DNA of 64,000 bases from Paenibacillus endophyticus (GTDB lineage: Bacteria > Bacillota > Bacilli > Paenibacillales > Paenibacillaceae): positions 207,858 through 271,857 of the forward strand of contig NZ_JACHXW010000008.1 in assembly GCF_014192395.1 (NCBI RefSeq), given 5' to 3'. This document shows, in pieces, positions 46,495-55,778 of this stretch. Position 1 is the stretch's first letter. Every line of letters starts with the position of its first letter. The notes under the pieces are model-generated. The model saw nothing but the letters and a program-made list of their open reading frames with translations, made no database searches and was not told where the DNA came from. A program made the position numbers and the translations under genes.

Positions 46495-48021
46495 TTAATG
46501 CGATCCTGAATATTCTTCAAGCTCGCTTGCTGGATCAAACTTTTCTTTGCTCATGGCGAAAGCTGCTATGAGTGCGATAAGGGAAGGTATAATGGCCCAA
46601 GCGAACGTTTGAGTGAGCGATAAAGACAATGCCCCTGTTATTTGATCTAGTACAGGCGCTGGCATATTGTCCCGTGTTTCTGGAGTCAAGATTTTGCTCG
46701 GATCACTTAAATCAATAACTCCTCCTGTCGTTCCTTCGCTGCTGAATTTAGAAGCCAACTGTTTCATGAAAATATGGCTTTGGATAATACCGAACACCGT
46801 AATGCCAAGTGTCATGCCGAGCTCCCGAGTAAAGCTAAGCGTCGAGCTTGCCGAGCCGCGCTGCCTTGCCGCAAATCCGTGAATTGCCGCATTGCTTAGC
46901 ACCGAGAAGGAAGAACCTATCCCGAGCCCGACCAAGAACATAAACACAGTAACCATAAACCGCGAAGAATTCGGGGTCAGCGCGGTAAGCCATGCAATTC
47001 CAGCAACAAGCAGCACTAACGTCGATATCATAATGGAGCGGTAAGTAAATTTGGAAAGCAGGATACCACCTCCCGCCGCCGTTATAACAGAACCAACCAT
47101 CATTGGAAGCAGAACAAGGCCAGAATTCGTTGGTGAACCGCCAAGAACCCCTTGAATATAGATTGGAATGTAGACAGAAGCCGTTATAAAAGCAGCGCCG
47201 CTGAATATAGCCATCATATTGCTCGTTGAATACAGACGGTTTCTAAACATGCTGAAGGTGATGATCGGTTCTTTCGCATGGCGTTCGATAAAAACAAAAC
47301 TAATAATTAGAACCGCAAAAGCGAAGAACAAACCTATAATCTGCGCAGAGTCCCAAGCATATTCCTTGCCGCCAAGCTCAAGCGCGAACATCAAGCAAAG
47401 AATGGAAGCAACAAGCGCAAACGCGCCAAGATAATCAATCTGTTGCTTGGCATGCTTCACCGATTCCTTATAGAAAACAGCAATCAAAAGGAATGCAATA
47501 ATACCTACAGGCAAGTTAATATAAAATATCCATGACCAATGGACATAATCCGCCATATAAGCGCCAATAAGCGGTCCGAAAATGCTGGAGATCCCGTACG
47601 CGGCACCGAATAATCCACCAATCTTGCCTCGTTTCTCCGGCGCCACAACATCGAACATTATCGTAAATGCGATCGGCACGAGAGCTCCCCCGCCAATCCC
47701 CTGTATCACCCGATAAATGCTCAGCTGTACGATTGAATCCGCCGTGCCGCACAATGCAGAGCCGATCATAAATACGAGGATACCGAAAATAAAAAATCGC
47801 TTACGTCCGTACATATCCGATAGTTTACCGAATATCGGCATGCCTGCCATCTCTGCGATCATATATGCTGAGGTCACCCACATCAGTTTATCGAATTCGC
47901 CTAAATCCCCTACGATTGTACCCATTGCTGTTGCTAATATCGTATTGTCCATCGATGCCATAAGCGTTGCTAACAGCAGCGCTGCTATAATCACGCTGAC
48001 ATTATTTCTTTTTGCAATCAT
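46495..48021 (-). CDS. MFS multidrug exporter, DHA2 (14-helix) family
   Basis: A 508-residue efflux pump with 14 predicted helices. Family motifs: [17 protein letters not shown] in helix 1 (motif D1), [13 protein letters not shown] between helices 2 and 3 (motif A) and [17 protein letters not shown] at 48021 follows AAGGAG by seven bases. It lies 117 bases downstream of the UvrA2-like gene in the same direction, with no evident terminator between them, so the two may be one operon under the divergent MarR protein. Substrate unknown. Confidence 0.9.
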   Translation of the reverse strand: MIAKRNNVSVIIAALLLATLMASMDNTILATAMGTIVGDLGEFDKLMWVTSAYMIAEMAGMPIFGKLSDMYGRKRFFIFGILVFMIGSALCGTADSIVQLSIYRVIQGIGGGALVPIAFTIMFDVVAPEKRGKIGGLFGAAYGISSIFGPLIGAYMADYVHWSWIFYINLPVGIIAFLLIAVFYKESVKHAKQQIDYLGAFALVASILCLMFALELGGKEYAWDSAQIIGLFFAFAVLIISFVFIERHAKEPIITFSMFRNRLYSTSNMMAIFSGAAFITASVYIPIYIQGVLGGSPTNSGLVLLPMMVGSVITAAGGGILLSKFTYRSIMISTLVLLVAGIAWLTALTPNSSRFMVTVFMFLVGLGIGSSFSVLSNAAIHGFAARQRGSASSTLSFTRELGMTLGITVFGIIQSHIFMKQLASKFSSEGTTGGVIDLSDPSKILTPETRDNMPAPVLDQITGALSLSLTQTFAWAIIPSLIALIAAFAMSKEKFDPASELEEYSGSH

Positions 48022-48137
48022 CCTGATTCTCCTTCGCCGTTCCATTGCCTTGCTTTACCCGGATTAGGACGCCACTTCATACCTGCTCTGCCCTACTCCG
48101 ATCCTATGCTGCAAACATTTCATTTCATCAGCGACGA

Positions 48138-50642
48138 CTAAAGACCTTCCGCCAATATTCGCTTTAAGAACACGCCTGTATACGAGTCGGGCACCTCTGC
48201 GACTTGCTCAGGTGTTCCTGCAGCCATTAGTCTCCCGCCAGCCGCTCCTCCTTCAGGTCCGATATCTATGACCCAGTCAGACTCCCGAATTATTTCCAAG
48301 CTATGCTCGACAACGACCACCGTGTTTCCCGAGTCGACTAGCTTATCAAGCAGCGATTGCAGCTGTTTGATGTCTGATGGGTGGAGCCCAGTTGACGGTT
48401 CGTCCAGCAAATAAAGAGTATGGAGCTTGGAATTTTTATTCAATTCTTTCGCGAGTCTAATCCGCTGTCCCTCGCCTCCAGATAAGGTTTTGACCGATTG
48501 CCCCCATTTCAGATATCCAAGCCCTACTTCGCATAACATCGCAATGAGGCTTGCCAGCTTCTTATCCGATGTCAGAATTGGTAAGCTTTCCTGCACGGAT
48601 AGATTCAATAGGTCCGAAATAGAGAAGCCATCGTATTTAATCTGCAGAACCTCTTCTGTAAATCTTTTACCCTTGCAATCATGGCATTTCACCTCTAAGT
48701 CAGGCAAAAAATTCATATCAACGGTTAGGACCCCTAATCCTTGACAGGTCTCGCATCGCCCGCCAGGCGTATTGAATGAAAAATGCTTTGAGGTCAGCTT
48801 TCTCTGCTTAGACTCCGGCAAGCTGGCAAACAACTGGCGAAGATGCGTAAAAACATCCGTGTATGTTGCAACGTTCGAGCGCTGCATTCTCCCCATTGGG
48901 GCCTGATCAAAAATCACGATATTGCCGATGTGCTCCAAACCATTTATTGCTGCGCAGCCCGGCTGATCGGATCTGCTAGGGTCTCCTTTTGCAACAATAT
49001 CGAACACGAAGGTGGATTTGCCAGATCCTGATACTCCCGTTACGGAAACGAATGATCCAAGCGGAAATGAAACTTCAGGAATCGTTACATTGCGCACATT
49101 TGCTCCACGGATGGTAATGTGCTGCCCATTCCCCTTCCTTCGAATGCGAAGCGGTGCCGGCGTTTTTTCTTTTCTTAAGAACGCCCCCGTAACCGAACAC
49201 TCGCTTAACAGCAAATCCTCCAATCTGCCTTCGCCAACGACAGCTCCGCCGTTAATACCTGCTCCCGGCCCAATATCGATAATATGGTCGGCAGCTCGCA
49301 TCATTGCGAAATCATGCTCGATAACGAGGACGGTATTGCCTAAATCGCGCAGCTGCTGCAGTACCTGAATAAGACCTGCCGTGTCCCGCGGATGAAGTCC
49401 GGTAGTGGGCTCATCCAAAATATACAATACGCCGGTCAAGCCTGAGCCGAGCAGCGAAGCAAGCCGAAGCCTTTGCGCTTCTCCCCCAGACAGCGTTACC
49501 GCTTGCCGATTCAAGCTCAGATAGCTAAGTCCGACGTCTATGAGCCGTTTGAGCCGTATTGGCATATCATTAAGAATCGGTTCAAGCACATGCAAGCCCT
49601 CTGGAGGAATGGCTGCTTCCAGCCCCATTGCCCATTCATGCACAGCACCGAGCGACCATTCCGATACGTCTGTAATCGATGCACCTGCCACCTGTACGAG
49701 ACGGCTCTCTTTCTTTAATCGCGCACCAAGGCATGCTGGGCAAAGCTGCTCATGAAAGAAGCCGCCATCTTTCTCGAATGAGCCAGCCTCCCCTTCCTTC
49801 TCCTTATAGCGTCGCCATAAACCGGGAATAACGCCTTCGAACTTTGTTCCTTGGACGGGCTTTACATCTGGGTAATGCGCTTTGAATGCCTCGCTTTCAA
49901 CGCCGTAATAGAGCATATCTCGCTGAACTTCGCTGTATTCCTTCAGGGGCTGGTCTGGGTCAAACCCGCATCCGTAATGCTTTCCTGCCGCAACTAGAAT
50001 CCGGATTTGAATGTCGCGGTGCACGCCGTTTAGCGAAGCAACTCCTCCATCGCGCAAGCTAAGGTCTGGATTAAATACCGCTGATTCATTGATGCTTGCC
50101 ACATGCCCAAGGCCGCTGCACGCTTCGCAAGCTCCTTCCGGTTTATTGAAAGAAAAATGCGACATGCCGAGAAGCTCCAGCTCTTCCTTGCAATGCGGGC
50201 AGTTCACCGCCTGATGGTGCATATCCTCATCATCCTCCGCCAGCACGCCAGTCTGCTCAAAAACAGGCGAGATGCTGCCGCTGCAGGACGGACATTTGCG
50301 CACGCCCAATCTGGAAAAAATAAAACGAACGTACGTATAGATATCAGTCACCGTCCCTACCGTAGATCGGGGATTGCGGTTCGTCACATGCTGTCCAACG
50401 CTGATCGACGGGGACAACCCTTCGATGGACTCTACTTTTGGCTTTCGAATGGAATCCGAAGACATGCCCATCGATTCCATAAACTGTCTATGGCATTCCC
50501 TTTGGAGCGTATCCATAGCCAACGTCGATTTGCCTGAGCCTGACGGTCCAGTTAGGACGACGAGCTTATACTTCGGAATGGATAGCGACACATTCTTCAA
50601 ATTATTTTCCCTCGCGCCTTTAATACGGATTGATTCTTTCAC
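48138..50642 (-). CDS. UvrA-like ABC ATPase (class II / UvrA2 type)
   Basis: An 834-residue UvrA homologue, shorter than housekeeping UvrA (about 940-950). Two ATPase halves: Walker A GPSGSGKS near residue 32 and GVSGSGKS near 530; signatures LSGGEAQRLRLA and LSGGEGQRIRLA; Walker B LYILDEPTTGL and LYLLDEPSTGL. Zinc-module cysteines are present (CPSC...CPHC; CETCQGLG; CHDCKGKR). The shortened insert region marks the UvrA2 group, linked in several bacteria to tolerance of DNA-binding antibiotics. GTG at 50642 is chosen because AGAGGGG lies seven bases upstream. Divergent from marR. Confidence 0.9.
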   Translation of the reverse strand: MKESIRIKGARENNLKNVSLSIPKYKLVVLTGPSGSGKSTLAMDTLQRECHRQFMESMGMSSDSIRKPKVESIEGLSPSISVGQHVTNRNPRSTVGTVTDIYTYVRFIFSRLGVRKCPSCSGSISPVFEQTGVLAEDDEDMHHQAVNCPHCKEELELLGMSHFSFNKPEGACEACSGLGHVASINESAVFNPDLSLRDGGVASLNGVHRDIQIRILVAAGKHYGCGFDPDQPLKEYSEVQRDMLYYGVESEAFKAHYPDVKPVQGTKFEGVIPGLWRRYKEKEGEAGSFEKDGGFFHEQLCPACLGARLKKESRLVQVAGASITDVSEWSLGAVHEWAMGLEAAIPPEGLHVLEPILNDMPIRLKRLIDVGLSYLSLNRQAVTLSGGEAQRLRLASLLGSGLTGVLYILDEPTTGLHPRDTAGLIQVLQQLRDLGNTVLVIEHDFAMMRAADHIIDIGPGAGINGGAVVGEGRLEDLLLSECSVTGAFLRKEKTPAPLRIRRKGNGQHITIRGANVRNVTIPEVSFPLGSFVSVTGVSGSGKSTFVFDIVAKGDPSRSDQPGCAAINGLEHIGNIVIFDQAPMGRMQRSNVATYTDVFTHLRQLFASLPESKQRKLTSKHFSFNTPGGRCETCQGLGVLTVDMNFLPDLEVKCHDCKGKRFTEEVLQIKYDGFSISDLLNLSVQESLPILTSDKKLASLIAMLCEVGLGYLKWGQSVKTLSGGEGQRIRLAKELNKNSKLHTLYLLDEPSTGLHPSDIKQLQSLLDKLVDSGNTVVVVEHSLEIIRESDWVIDIGPEGGAAGGRLMAAGTPEQVAEVPDSYTGVFLKRILAEGL

Positions 50643-50734
50643 AAAAAATCCCCTCTCATTGCCCATTCATCCATTCGGTAAAAGAAATCATGCAAACAAT
50701 TGGTGTTTTTGCAAAGCTTTGTGCCTGTTTCCTT

Positions 50735-50763
50735 TTGCAAAAAAGTTCTATTTTCGTTAAAAT
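50735..50763 (+). promoter_or_regulatory. Promoter of the MarR-type gene
   Basis: TTGCAA (50735-50740) and TAAAAT (50758-50763) with a 17-base spacer. The two operator-like palindromes lie just downstream of the expected start point. Confidence 0.65.
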
Positions 50764-50783
50764 AAATGAATATTGCACGCATC

Positions 50784-50827
50784 TATCAAGTATCTTGATA
50801 TTAAAAGTATCTCGACAATCAAGATAC
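50784..50827. promoter_or_regulatory. Paired MarR-type operators
   Basis: Site 1: TATCAAG-TAT-CTTGATA (50784-50800) is a perfect 17-base palindrome. Site 2: GTATCTCGA-CAA-TCAAGATAC (50807-50827) is a palindrome with one mismatch. Both carry the same TCAAGATA half-site and are spaced 25 bases centre to centre. They lie between marR and the uvrA2-like gene and should let MarR repress itself and probably the divergent genes. Confidence 0.8.
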
Positions 50828-50853
50828 TTTTATCTTAAAAGGAGGGTTGCCGT

Positions 50854-51336
50854 TTGTCAAGCAAGCAACAGCATCAACCAACAGCGCTTCAAGAAAATTT
50901 CACGCTCGGCATGCGCAGCCTGGGAAGCCGGACCGTGCTTTACCAGCAAAGCGTTGCCGCTTCTATCGGCTTGTATAATAATGATTTTTTGTCCATTGAT
51001 ATTCTCCGTGAAAAAGGACCCATTACCGCTGGTGAATTATCGAAGCTTACCGGTCTTACAACAGGCAGCGTCACCTCTTTAATTGACCGACTTGAGAAAA
51101 ATGGCTTTGTTCGCAGACAAAACGATCCGAGTGATCGTCGCAAAGTCATTATCGTCCCTATTTATGAGCAAAAAGAAGAAATAACAAACACCTATATGCC
51201 GCTGCATGCTTCTATGGTGAAGCTGGCAGCCTTATACACGGATGAACAGCTGGAGCTCATTACGACGTTTTTAGGCAGAGCAAGCGAGGTTCTGGAAGAA
51301 CAAATCCAACAACTCAATAGCAAACCACGGAGCTAG
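50854..51336 (+). CDS. MarR-family transcriptional regulator
   Basis: A 160-residue dimeric repressor with a winged helix at about residues 48-115 (GPITAGELSKLTGLTTGSVTSLIDRLEKNGFVRRQNDPSDRRKVII), including the conserved DRR wing motif. It starts with TTG at 50854, nine bases after AAGGAGG. Two palindromes in its leader are its likely operators. Divergent from the UvrA2-like ATPase and MFS exporter genes, which are its probable targets along with itself. Confidence 0.92.
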   Translation: MSSKQQHQPTALQENFTLGMRSLGSRTVLYQQSVAASIGLYNNDFLSIDILREKGPITAGELSKLTGLTTGSVTSLIDRLEKNGFVRRQNDPSDRRKVIIVPIYEQKEEITNTYMPLHASMVKLAALYTDEQLELITTFLGRASEVLEEQIQQLNSKPRS

Positions 51337-51444
51337 CTTTTTTCCGGTACGATGTAAACATCCAAAAAAAGACGCTCCTCCCTCTCGTCATTTGACCTCG
51401 GGGTAACGTCTTTCATCTTAGAACTTGAGCGAAGGAGTATGTAT

Positions 51445-51924
51445 ATGTTTGAATCCAAACCGATTAACGGCACAAGAGAGCAAAATTACGAATCAGTCAT
51501 TCAGCAAATGGACGCTCTGCTAACGGGGGAATCCGATATCATCGCGAACCTGTCCAATACATCAGCATTGCTAAATCAATTTTTGGATCAAATCAATTGG
51601 GTAGGCTTCTATCTTTATCGCGATGGAGAACTCGTTCTTGGCCCCTTCCAAGGATTGCCTGCCTGTATTCGCATTCCGTTATCGAAAGGCGTTTGCGGAA
51701 AAGCTGCAAGCGATAAAACTACTGTCAGAGTCGGGAATGTTCATTTATTCCCCGGGCACATTGCCTGTGACTCCGCATCGCAATCGGAGATTGTCGTACC
51801 CATTATAGTCGGTGGCGAGTTATTTGGCGTTCTGGATATTGACAGTCCGATATTGGACCGGTTTGACGAGGTGGACCAGCACTACTTAGAATTGTTCGTC
51901 AATCAATTGAGCACGCACTTATAG
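51445..51924 (+). CDS. Free methionine-R-sulfoxide reductase, GAF domain (fRMsr/YtsP type)
   Basis: A 159-residue single-GAF enzyme that reduces free methionine-R-sulfoxide using cysteine chemistry. Family blocks are intact: NWVGFYLY, LGPFQGLPACIRI, GVCGKAA and HIACDSASQSEIVVPI, which supply the three conserved cysteines. ATG at 51445 has AAGGAG seven bases upstream; the ATG at 51439 is too close to it. It follows marR in the same direction after about 110 bases. Confidence 0.93.
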   Translation: MFESKPINGTREQNYESVIQQMDALLTGESDIIANLSNTSALLNQFLDQINWVGFYLYRDGELVLGPFQGLPACIRIPLSKGVCGKAASDKTTVRVGNVHLFPGHIACDSASQSEIVVPIIVGGELFGVLDIDSPILDRFDEVDQHYLELFVNQLSTHL

Positions 51925-51954
51925 CTTATTGTCTATTGTCCTACAGTGAAACAG

Positions 51955-51991
51955 AACAGGCTGCCGATTATATATCCGGCAGCCTGTTTTT
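51955..51991 (+). terminator. Terminator of the fRMsr gene
   Basis: AACAGGCTGCCG pairs with CGGCAGCCTGTT around an AT-rich loop, followed by further T residues; begins about 30 bases after the stop. Confidence 0.9.
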
Positions 51992-52002
51992 GATATGTAT
52001 TT

Positions 52003-52391
52003 CTAGCTTTTTCTTTTTTCCAGGACGGCAAAATAATTGCCTTCATTATCAGCAAAGTTAACTGCTCTTCCTATAGGCATATGTACGAGCTCGCCGACCG
52101 TAATCTCTTTTTCCGAAAATCTTTATACCATTACCATTCATCAAGGTTGTCCGAGAAAAACAATAAAGACGGTGTTAGGAGATTTAATTCTGGCTGCATT
52201 TTAGCTATCAATTCTTTATTGTGGAGAATAATGCTTGTTGCTGCGTCATTTGTTGGCGCAATTTCAATCCATCTGATGAACTCGTTATTTTCTTCTGAAA
52301 CGAAGCTGAACCCTAATTTCTCTGTCCAAAATTTCAATGACTCATCTTGATTATTTACATATAACATAATCTGACCAACTTTAGTTATCAT
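52003..52391 (-). pseudogene. Broken VOC/glyoxalase-family gene
   Basis: The N-terminal two thirds (ATG at 52391 with GGAGA seven bases upstream, ITKVGQIMLYVNNQDESLKFW) run in frame to a stop at 52131-52133. The stop arises from a tandem TACCAT duplication at 52126-52137. Beyond it the family C terminus (EITVGELVHMPIG, AVNFADNEGNYFAVLEKRKS) continues to a TAG at 52003-52005 but in a different frame, needing one extra base near 52112. Both lesions repaired would give about 129 residues, the normal size of this bleomycin-resistance/glyoxalase group. The high conservation of both halves points to recent loss. Confidence 0.85.
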
Positions 52392-52583
52392 TTGCTCGTC
52401 TCCATTCATCCGTTTGGAATGTTTTCCTTCACTGATGGACAAGTATCGCTAAGTTGACATTCAAAATTATACATGATCTTACGCCCCCATTTAATGAAAC
52501 TTCCATGAATCTGCGCGCTGTTAGCCGTCGATCCATGACGTTGCACCGTAAATTCATAAATAAATACGTGCTGGCAAGCTTAA

Positions 52584-52631
52584 GACCCGTAAGTTGTCCG
52601 CTTCATTCCGAAGCATCCTTTCTTACGGGTC
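52584..52631. repeat. Perfect inverted repeat with nested hairpin
   Basis: GACCCGTAAG (52584-52593) and CTTACGGGTC (52622-52631) are perfect complements; inside them GCTTC and GAAGC form a second hairpin. It lies downstream of the second coat gene on the minus strand but lacks a T run, so it is not a classic terminator. Confidence 0.7.
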
Positions 52632-52649
52632 CGTACTCGATTGGAAAGA

Positions 52650-52940
52650 CTATTTATTCGAGCGTTTTTTGGAAGAAATTTTAGCGCGTTTCTTTTTTTT
52701 CACGCTTGAAACCATAACGTTTTTCTCCGTATGCGTGTATTGATGCTGATAGACTGGGCAGCAATGATGCTGTTTCACCGTTTCGATATTTTGAATGACA
52801 TTTACAAGCTGTGGATGGTAATAGTTTTCGTATTGCGTAATAGGAGGATCATAAATCGTCTGCGTCGGACAATCGGGACAAAATTCAGCTTCGTTCGCGC
52901 CGCCTACATTTCCCATATTATTGTAATAATTACGGTTCAC
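52650..52940 (-). CDS. CotD-like spore coat protein, second copy
   Basis: A 96-residue protein of the same family as the product of 36362-36637: Cys-rich FCPDCPTQ, IYDPPITQYENYYHPQLVNVIQNIE, VKQHHCCPVYQHQYTH, then NVMVSSVKKKKRAK and a basic tail. It starts with GTG at 52940, eight bases after AAGGGGA. The tail carries the NVMVS motif typical of the family, which the first copy lacks. Expected in the spore coat. Confidence 0.82.
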   Translation of the reverse strand: MNRNYYNNMGNVGGANEAEFCPDCPTQTIYDPPITQYENYYHPQLVNVIQNIETVKQHHCCPVYQHQYTHTEKNVMVSSVKKKKRAKISSKKRSNK

Positions 52941-53155
52941 AATAATTATCCCCTTCCTGATTTGGAATACACCTTATTGTATTCACGAACAGGAGAAACG
53001 ACCTGTACGCTTGACCCGCAAGGCAATGGCCTGCAAGGTTTGAGCGGTTTACAGGCGAGAGATTTACCGTGTACCTTCAAATCCACTCCACGCTTGTTGT
53101 CCCCTCTTGCTTCTGACTCTCGCACCTTCGCCTGGGCTAGCAACGCCAATCAAGT

Positions 53156-54160
53156 CTATTTTGTTACATCCATAAATGCTCTAAAATTTTCAACGATTTC
53201 TTTGGACCTCGTATGATGCAAATAATGCCCTCCTTCAAAGGTCATCAATTTGCCGTGAACAGACTCTTTGACTTGCTCTTCGTGCAGCGGTATCCAGCCT
53301 TCTACGCCCGTGTTGTTCGCTTGTATAAAGAAAACAAGCGGCAGTTCTTTTGGAAACGTTAAACCTCTTGCTGCTACAAAATTAGAATAAATATGTTCCA
53401 TCTCATTTAAAGTGGTGGATTCATACATGTTTTTGAGAGAGAGCAGTCTCATTTGTTCTTTAGTCTCCTCATCAAAAGGCAGGCCCGCATAGGGATCTTC
53501 TCCGAATTTCAGCATCAATCTGCCGAATCCGGATTGTTTGAGCAGTTTAAACGTCCCGATTGGAAGCTCAGCATCCATTCCGCCCTGCGTAGGAACGCTG
53601 CTGTCGATTCCTGCAAAAGCACTCACTTCGTTCGGATACTTATTGACATAATCGATCCCGTAAATGCCCGCAATAGAGTGGCCCATTAGTATATAACGGT
53701 CAATTTGAAGACTCTGCAATGCTTCATGAATTTCACTTACAATATTTTCAGTCGTTCGTTCTTTCGTCGTTCCGTCACTTAATCCATAACCAAACGGCTC
53801 GATTGCAACCACTTTATAAAACGGAGACAGCTCATCAATCAGAGGCTTAAAATCAAGCGCAGGTGCTGCCGTTCCATAGCCTGGCAGGAGCACGATTGTT
53901 TCGTCGCCTTCTCCTTGAATGAGAACATTCATCTGTTTCCCATCTACGGGTACAAGCTGACCATAGGCTTGAATTTTCCCTTTTTCCGATTTGCTGCTTA
54001 CCTTATTAACTATAAAGACGATAGCTATAAAAACCACGACCGCTATAACAAGAACGGCTAACGATTTCAAAATAATCTTACCCATTTTTTTCATTTTGCT
54101 TGCTGGTTTAATACCCGTTGTTGCATCCGACCCCATTTTCATTGCTTCTCGTAATTTCAC
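53156..54160 (-). CDS. Membrane-anchored alpha/beta hydrolase
   Basis: A 334-residue protein with one membrane helix (about 28-53) after a basic N terminus, then an alpha/beta hydrolase domain (about 65-334). The nucleophile elbow is GHSIAG near residue 160, the oxyanion segment LLPGYGTAAPALDF near 92, and the catalytic histidine is likely in FEGGHYLHH near the end. GTG at 54160 follows AGGAG by nine bases. It lies downstream of, and codirectional with, an OmpR-type two-component system, but a terminator separates them. Substrate unknown. Confidence 0.85.
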   Translation of the reverse strand: MKLREAMKMGSDATTGIKPASKMKKMGKIILKSLAVLVIAVVVFIAIVFIVNKVSSKSEKGKIQAYGQLVPVDGKQMNVLIQGEGDETIVLLPGYGTAAPALDFKPLIDELSPFYKVVAIEPFGYGLSDGTTKERTTENIVSEIHEALQSLQIDRYILMGHSIAGIYGIDYVNKYPNEVSAFAGIDSSVPTQGGMDAELPIGTFKLLKQSGFGRLMLKFGEDPYAGLPFDEETKEQMRLLSLKNMYESTTLNEMEHIYSNFVAARGLTFPKELPLVFFIQANNTGVEGWIPLHEEQVKESVHGKLMTFEGGHYLHHTRSKEIVENFRAFMDVTK

Positions 54161-54279
54161 TCACATCTTCTCCTGTCATCTTCTCTGTATGCAGGTCCCT
54201 AAATGGGCTGCTAGGAAAAGCTTACATGACGAAAATGTACTCTCCGTGACGCCAATATGAACGGAATATGAACGGGCAC

Positions 54280-54332
54280 AAAAAAAATGCTGCGATTCAT
54301 ATGCAAAAAAGTTGCATAAGCTTCCGCAGCAT
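54280..54332 (-). terminator. Terminator of the OmpR-type two-component operon
   Basis: ATGCTGCG (54287-54294) pairs with CGCAGCAT (54325-54332) and an inner ATGCAA/TTGCAT hairpin is nested in the loop; eight T residues follow on the minus strand. Confidence 0.85.
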
Positions 54333-54389
54333 GCAGAAAAGGAAACAAGTGAACCAAGAAATCTAAAGAGATTGAGAAACAGCTTATTA

Positions 54390-55778
54390 TTATTCCTTAT
54401 TGAGAATGAATGACGCTGTCGGAGCCTTGATCGGCAACGTCACGATGAAGATTGTTCCTATCCCTGGATCGCTTTCAACCCGGATATCACCTTGATGCAG
54501 CGATATGATCTGCTTCACGATGGCAAGTCCCATGCCGCTGCCATCATATTTGCGGCTGTGAGAACGATCCGCCTTGAAAAACCGCTCGAATATCCGCTTC
54601 TGATCCTCTAACGAAATACCAATACCCGTGTCGGATATTCGGACAGTCACGTTTTTCGTATCCGATTTCATCTCGACAGTTATGGTGCTGCCATCCTCGG
54701 AAAATTTGATGCTGTTACCGAGTATGTTAGTCCATACCTGGTTGAGCTGATGATGGTCAGCCGTAAGCAATACTGCCTTCAATTTGAGCTCGAAATGAAT
54801 GCTGCGCGCCGACCATTGCGGCTGGATTGCAACAATTACGCGTCTTATCTGCTCGTCAAGTCTGAGCGATGCCAGCTGCATCTGCTGCGACTGCGATTCT
54901 AACAAACTTAGCTTTAACAGGCTATCGCTCATCTTGGACATCCGCTCTGCTTCCGTAATTATAATATCTAGATAACGGGTTCGCACTTGAGCTGCGATAT
55001 TATCTTGCTTAAGTGCGATCGCATATCCAGATATCGACGTGAGCGGCGACTGTACTTCATGTGAAACATTCGTTACGAATTCTCTGCGCATTTGCTCCAG
55101 CTGCTGAAGATCGTGCATCATTTCTTCGAAGCTGCGAGCCAAAGTGCCCAGCTCGCCTGATTGCTTAATATTCAACTTAACGTCGAAATCTCCAGCAGCT
55201 ATCCGTCTTGTCGCGATTGTCAGTTTTTTGATCGGCCTTACGAGAAATACGGAGGCAATCAGAACAAATATACTTCCTATCATTAAAGAAAAACCTACGA
55301 AATACAATGCCCACCTTATAACAAAAGAGGCTGAAGGCGGAGCGAGTGGCTCGAGAAACATTGCTTTTGTTCCGATCTCCGTTTTCAAAGGCATCCCTAA
55401 AAGAACGGTAGCAAAACCACTCGTATTGTATTGAACCATTTCTCCATGAAGGACTTTCCCAACTTGTTCTTTCGTTACATTGGCAATTTTCTGTCCGTTA
55501 ACTTCCCCATAGGACTTGAATTGACCGTCTGCTTCATAAATTCGAATGTGATAGGAATTGAGCATCTTCATTTCGCTTACGAACGCTTCCGCTTCACGCA
55601 TCGGAATAGTCTCATAGATCTGTGCAATGTCTTGCCCGAAATTACGCAATAGAATTTGCGAGTTTTCGCTCAATTTCTCTTCAAATAACCAAGTAGCCGC
55701 AAAAAACGCGATGACCGTTCCCCCGACCACGGATACCAGAAAAATTAAGACTACACGTGTATATAAAGATTTGATCAC
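54390..55778 (-). CDS. Sensor histidine kinase (HAMP-HisKA-HATPase)
   Basis: A 462-residue kinase with membrane helices at about 8-31 and 153-178 flanking an extracellular sensor of about 120 residues, then HAMP (about 178-230), phospho-acceptor histidine in FVTNVSHEVQSPLTSISGY (about 245) and HATPase motifs NILGNSIKFS, RISDTGIGI and GSGMGLAIVKQI. It starts with GTG at 55778, overlapping the response regulator stop by four bases. The signal is unknown; such pairs often respond to cell-envelope stress. Confidence 0.92.
   Translation of the reverse strand: MIKSLYTRVVLIFLVSVVGGTVIAFFAATWLFEEKLSENSQILLRNFGQDIAQIYETIPMREAEAFVSEMKMLNSYHIRIYEADGQFKSYGEVNGQKIANVTKEQVGKVLHGEMVQYNTSGFATVLLGMPLKTEIGTKAMFLEPLAPPSASFVIRWALYFVGFSLMIGSIFVLIASVFLVRPIKKLTIATRRIAAGDFDVKLNIKQSGELGTLARSFEEMMHDLQQLEQMRREFVTNVSHEVQSPLTSISGYAIALKQDNIAAQVRTRYLDIIITEAERMSKMSDSLLKLSLLESQSQQMQLASLRLDEQIRRVIVAIQPQWSARSIHFELKLKAVLLTADHHQLNQVWTNILGNSIKFSEDGSTITVEMKSDTKNVTVRISDTGIGISLEDQKRIFERFFKADRSHSRKYDGSGMGLAIVKQIISLHQGDIRVESDPGIGTIFIVTLPIKAPTASFILNKE

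Noticed and set aside
48138..50642. Housekeeping UvrA with UvrB
   Set aside because: The protein is about 100 residues shorter than UvrA, has no uvrB neighbour and sits with a MarR regulator and an exporter, which fits UvrA2.
52946..53149. 67-residue minus-strand gene before the coat gene
   Set aside because: No ribosome site and irregular composition; the interval probably holds only the coat gene leader.
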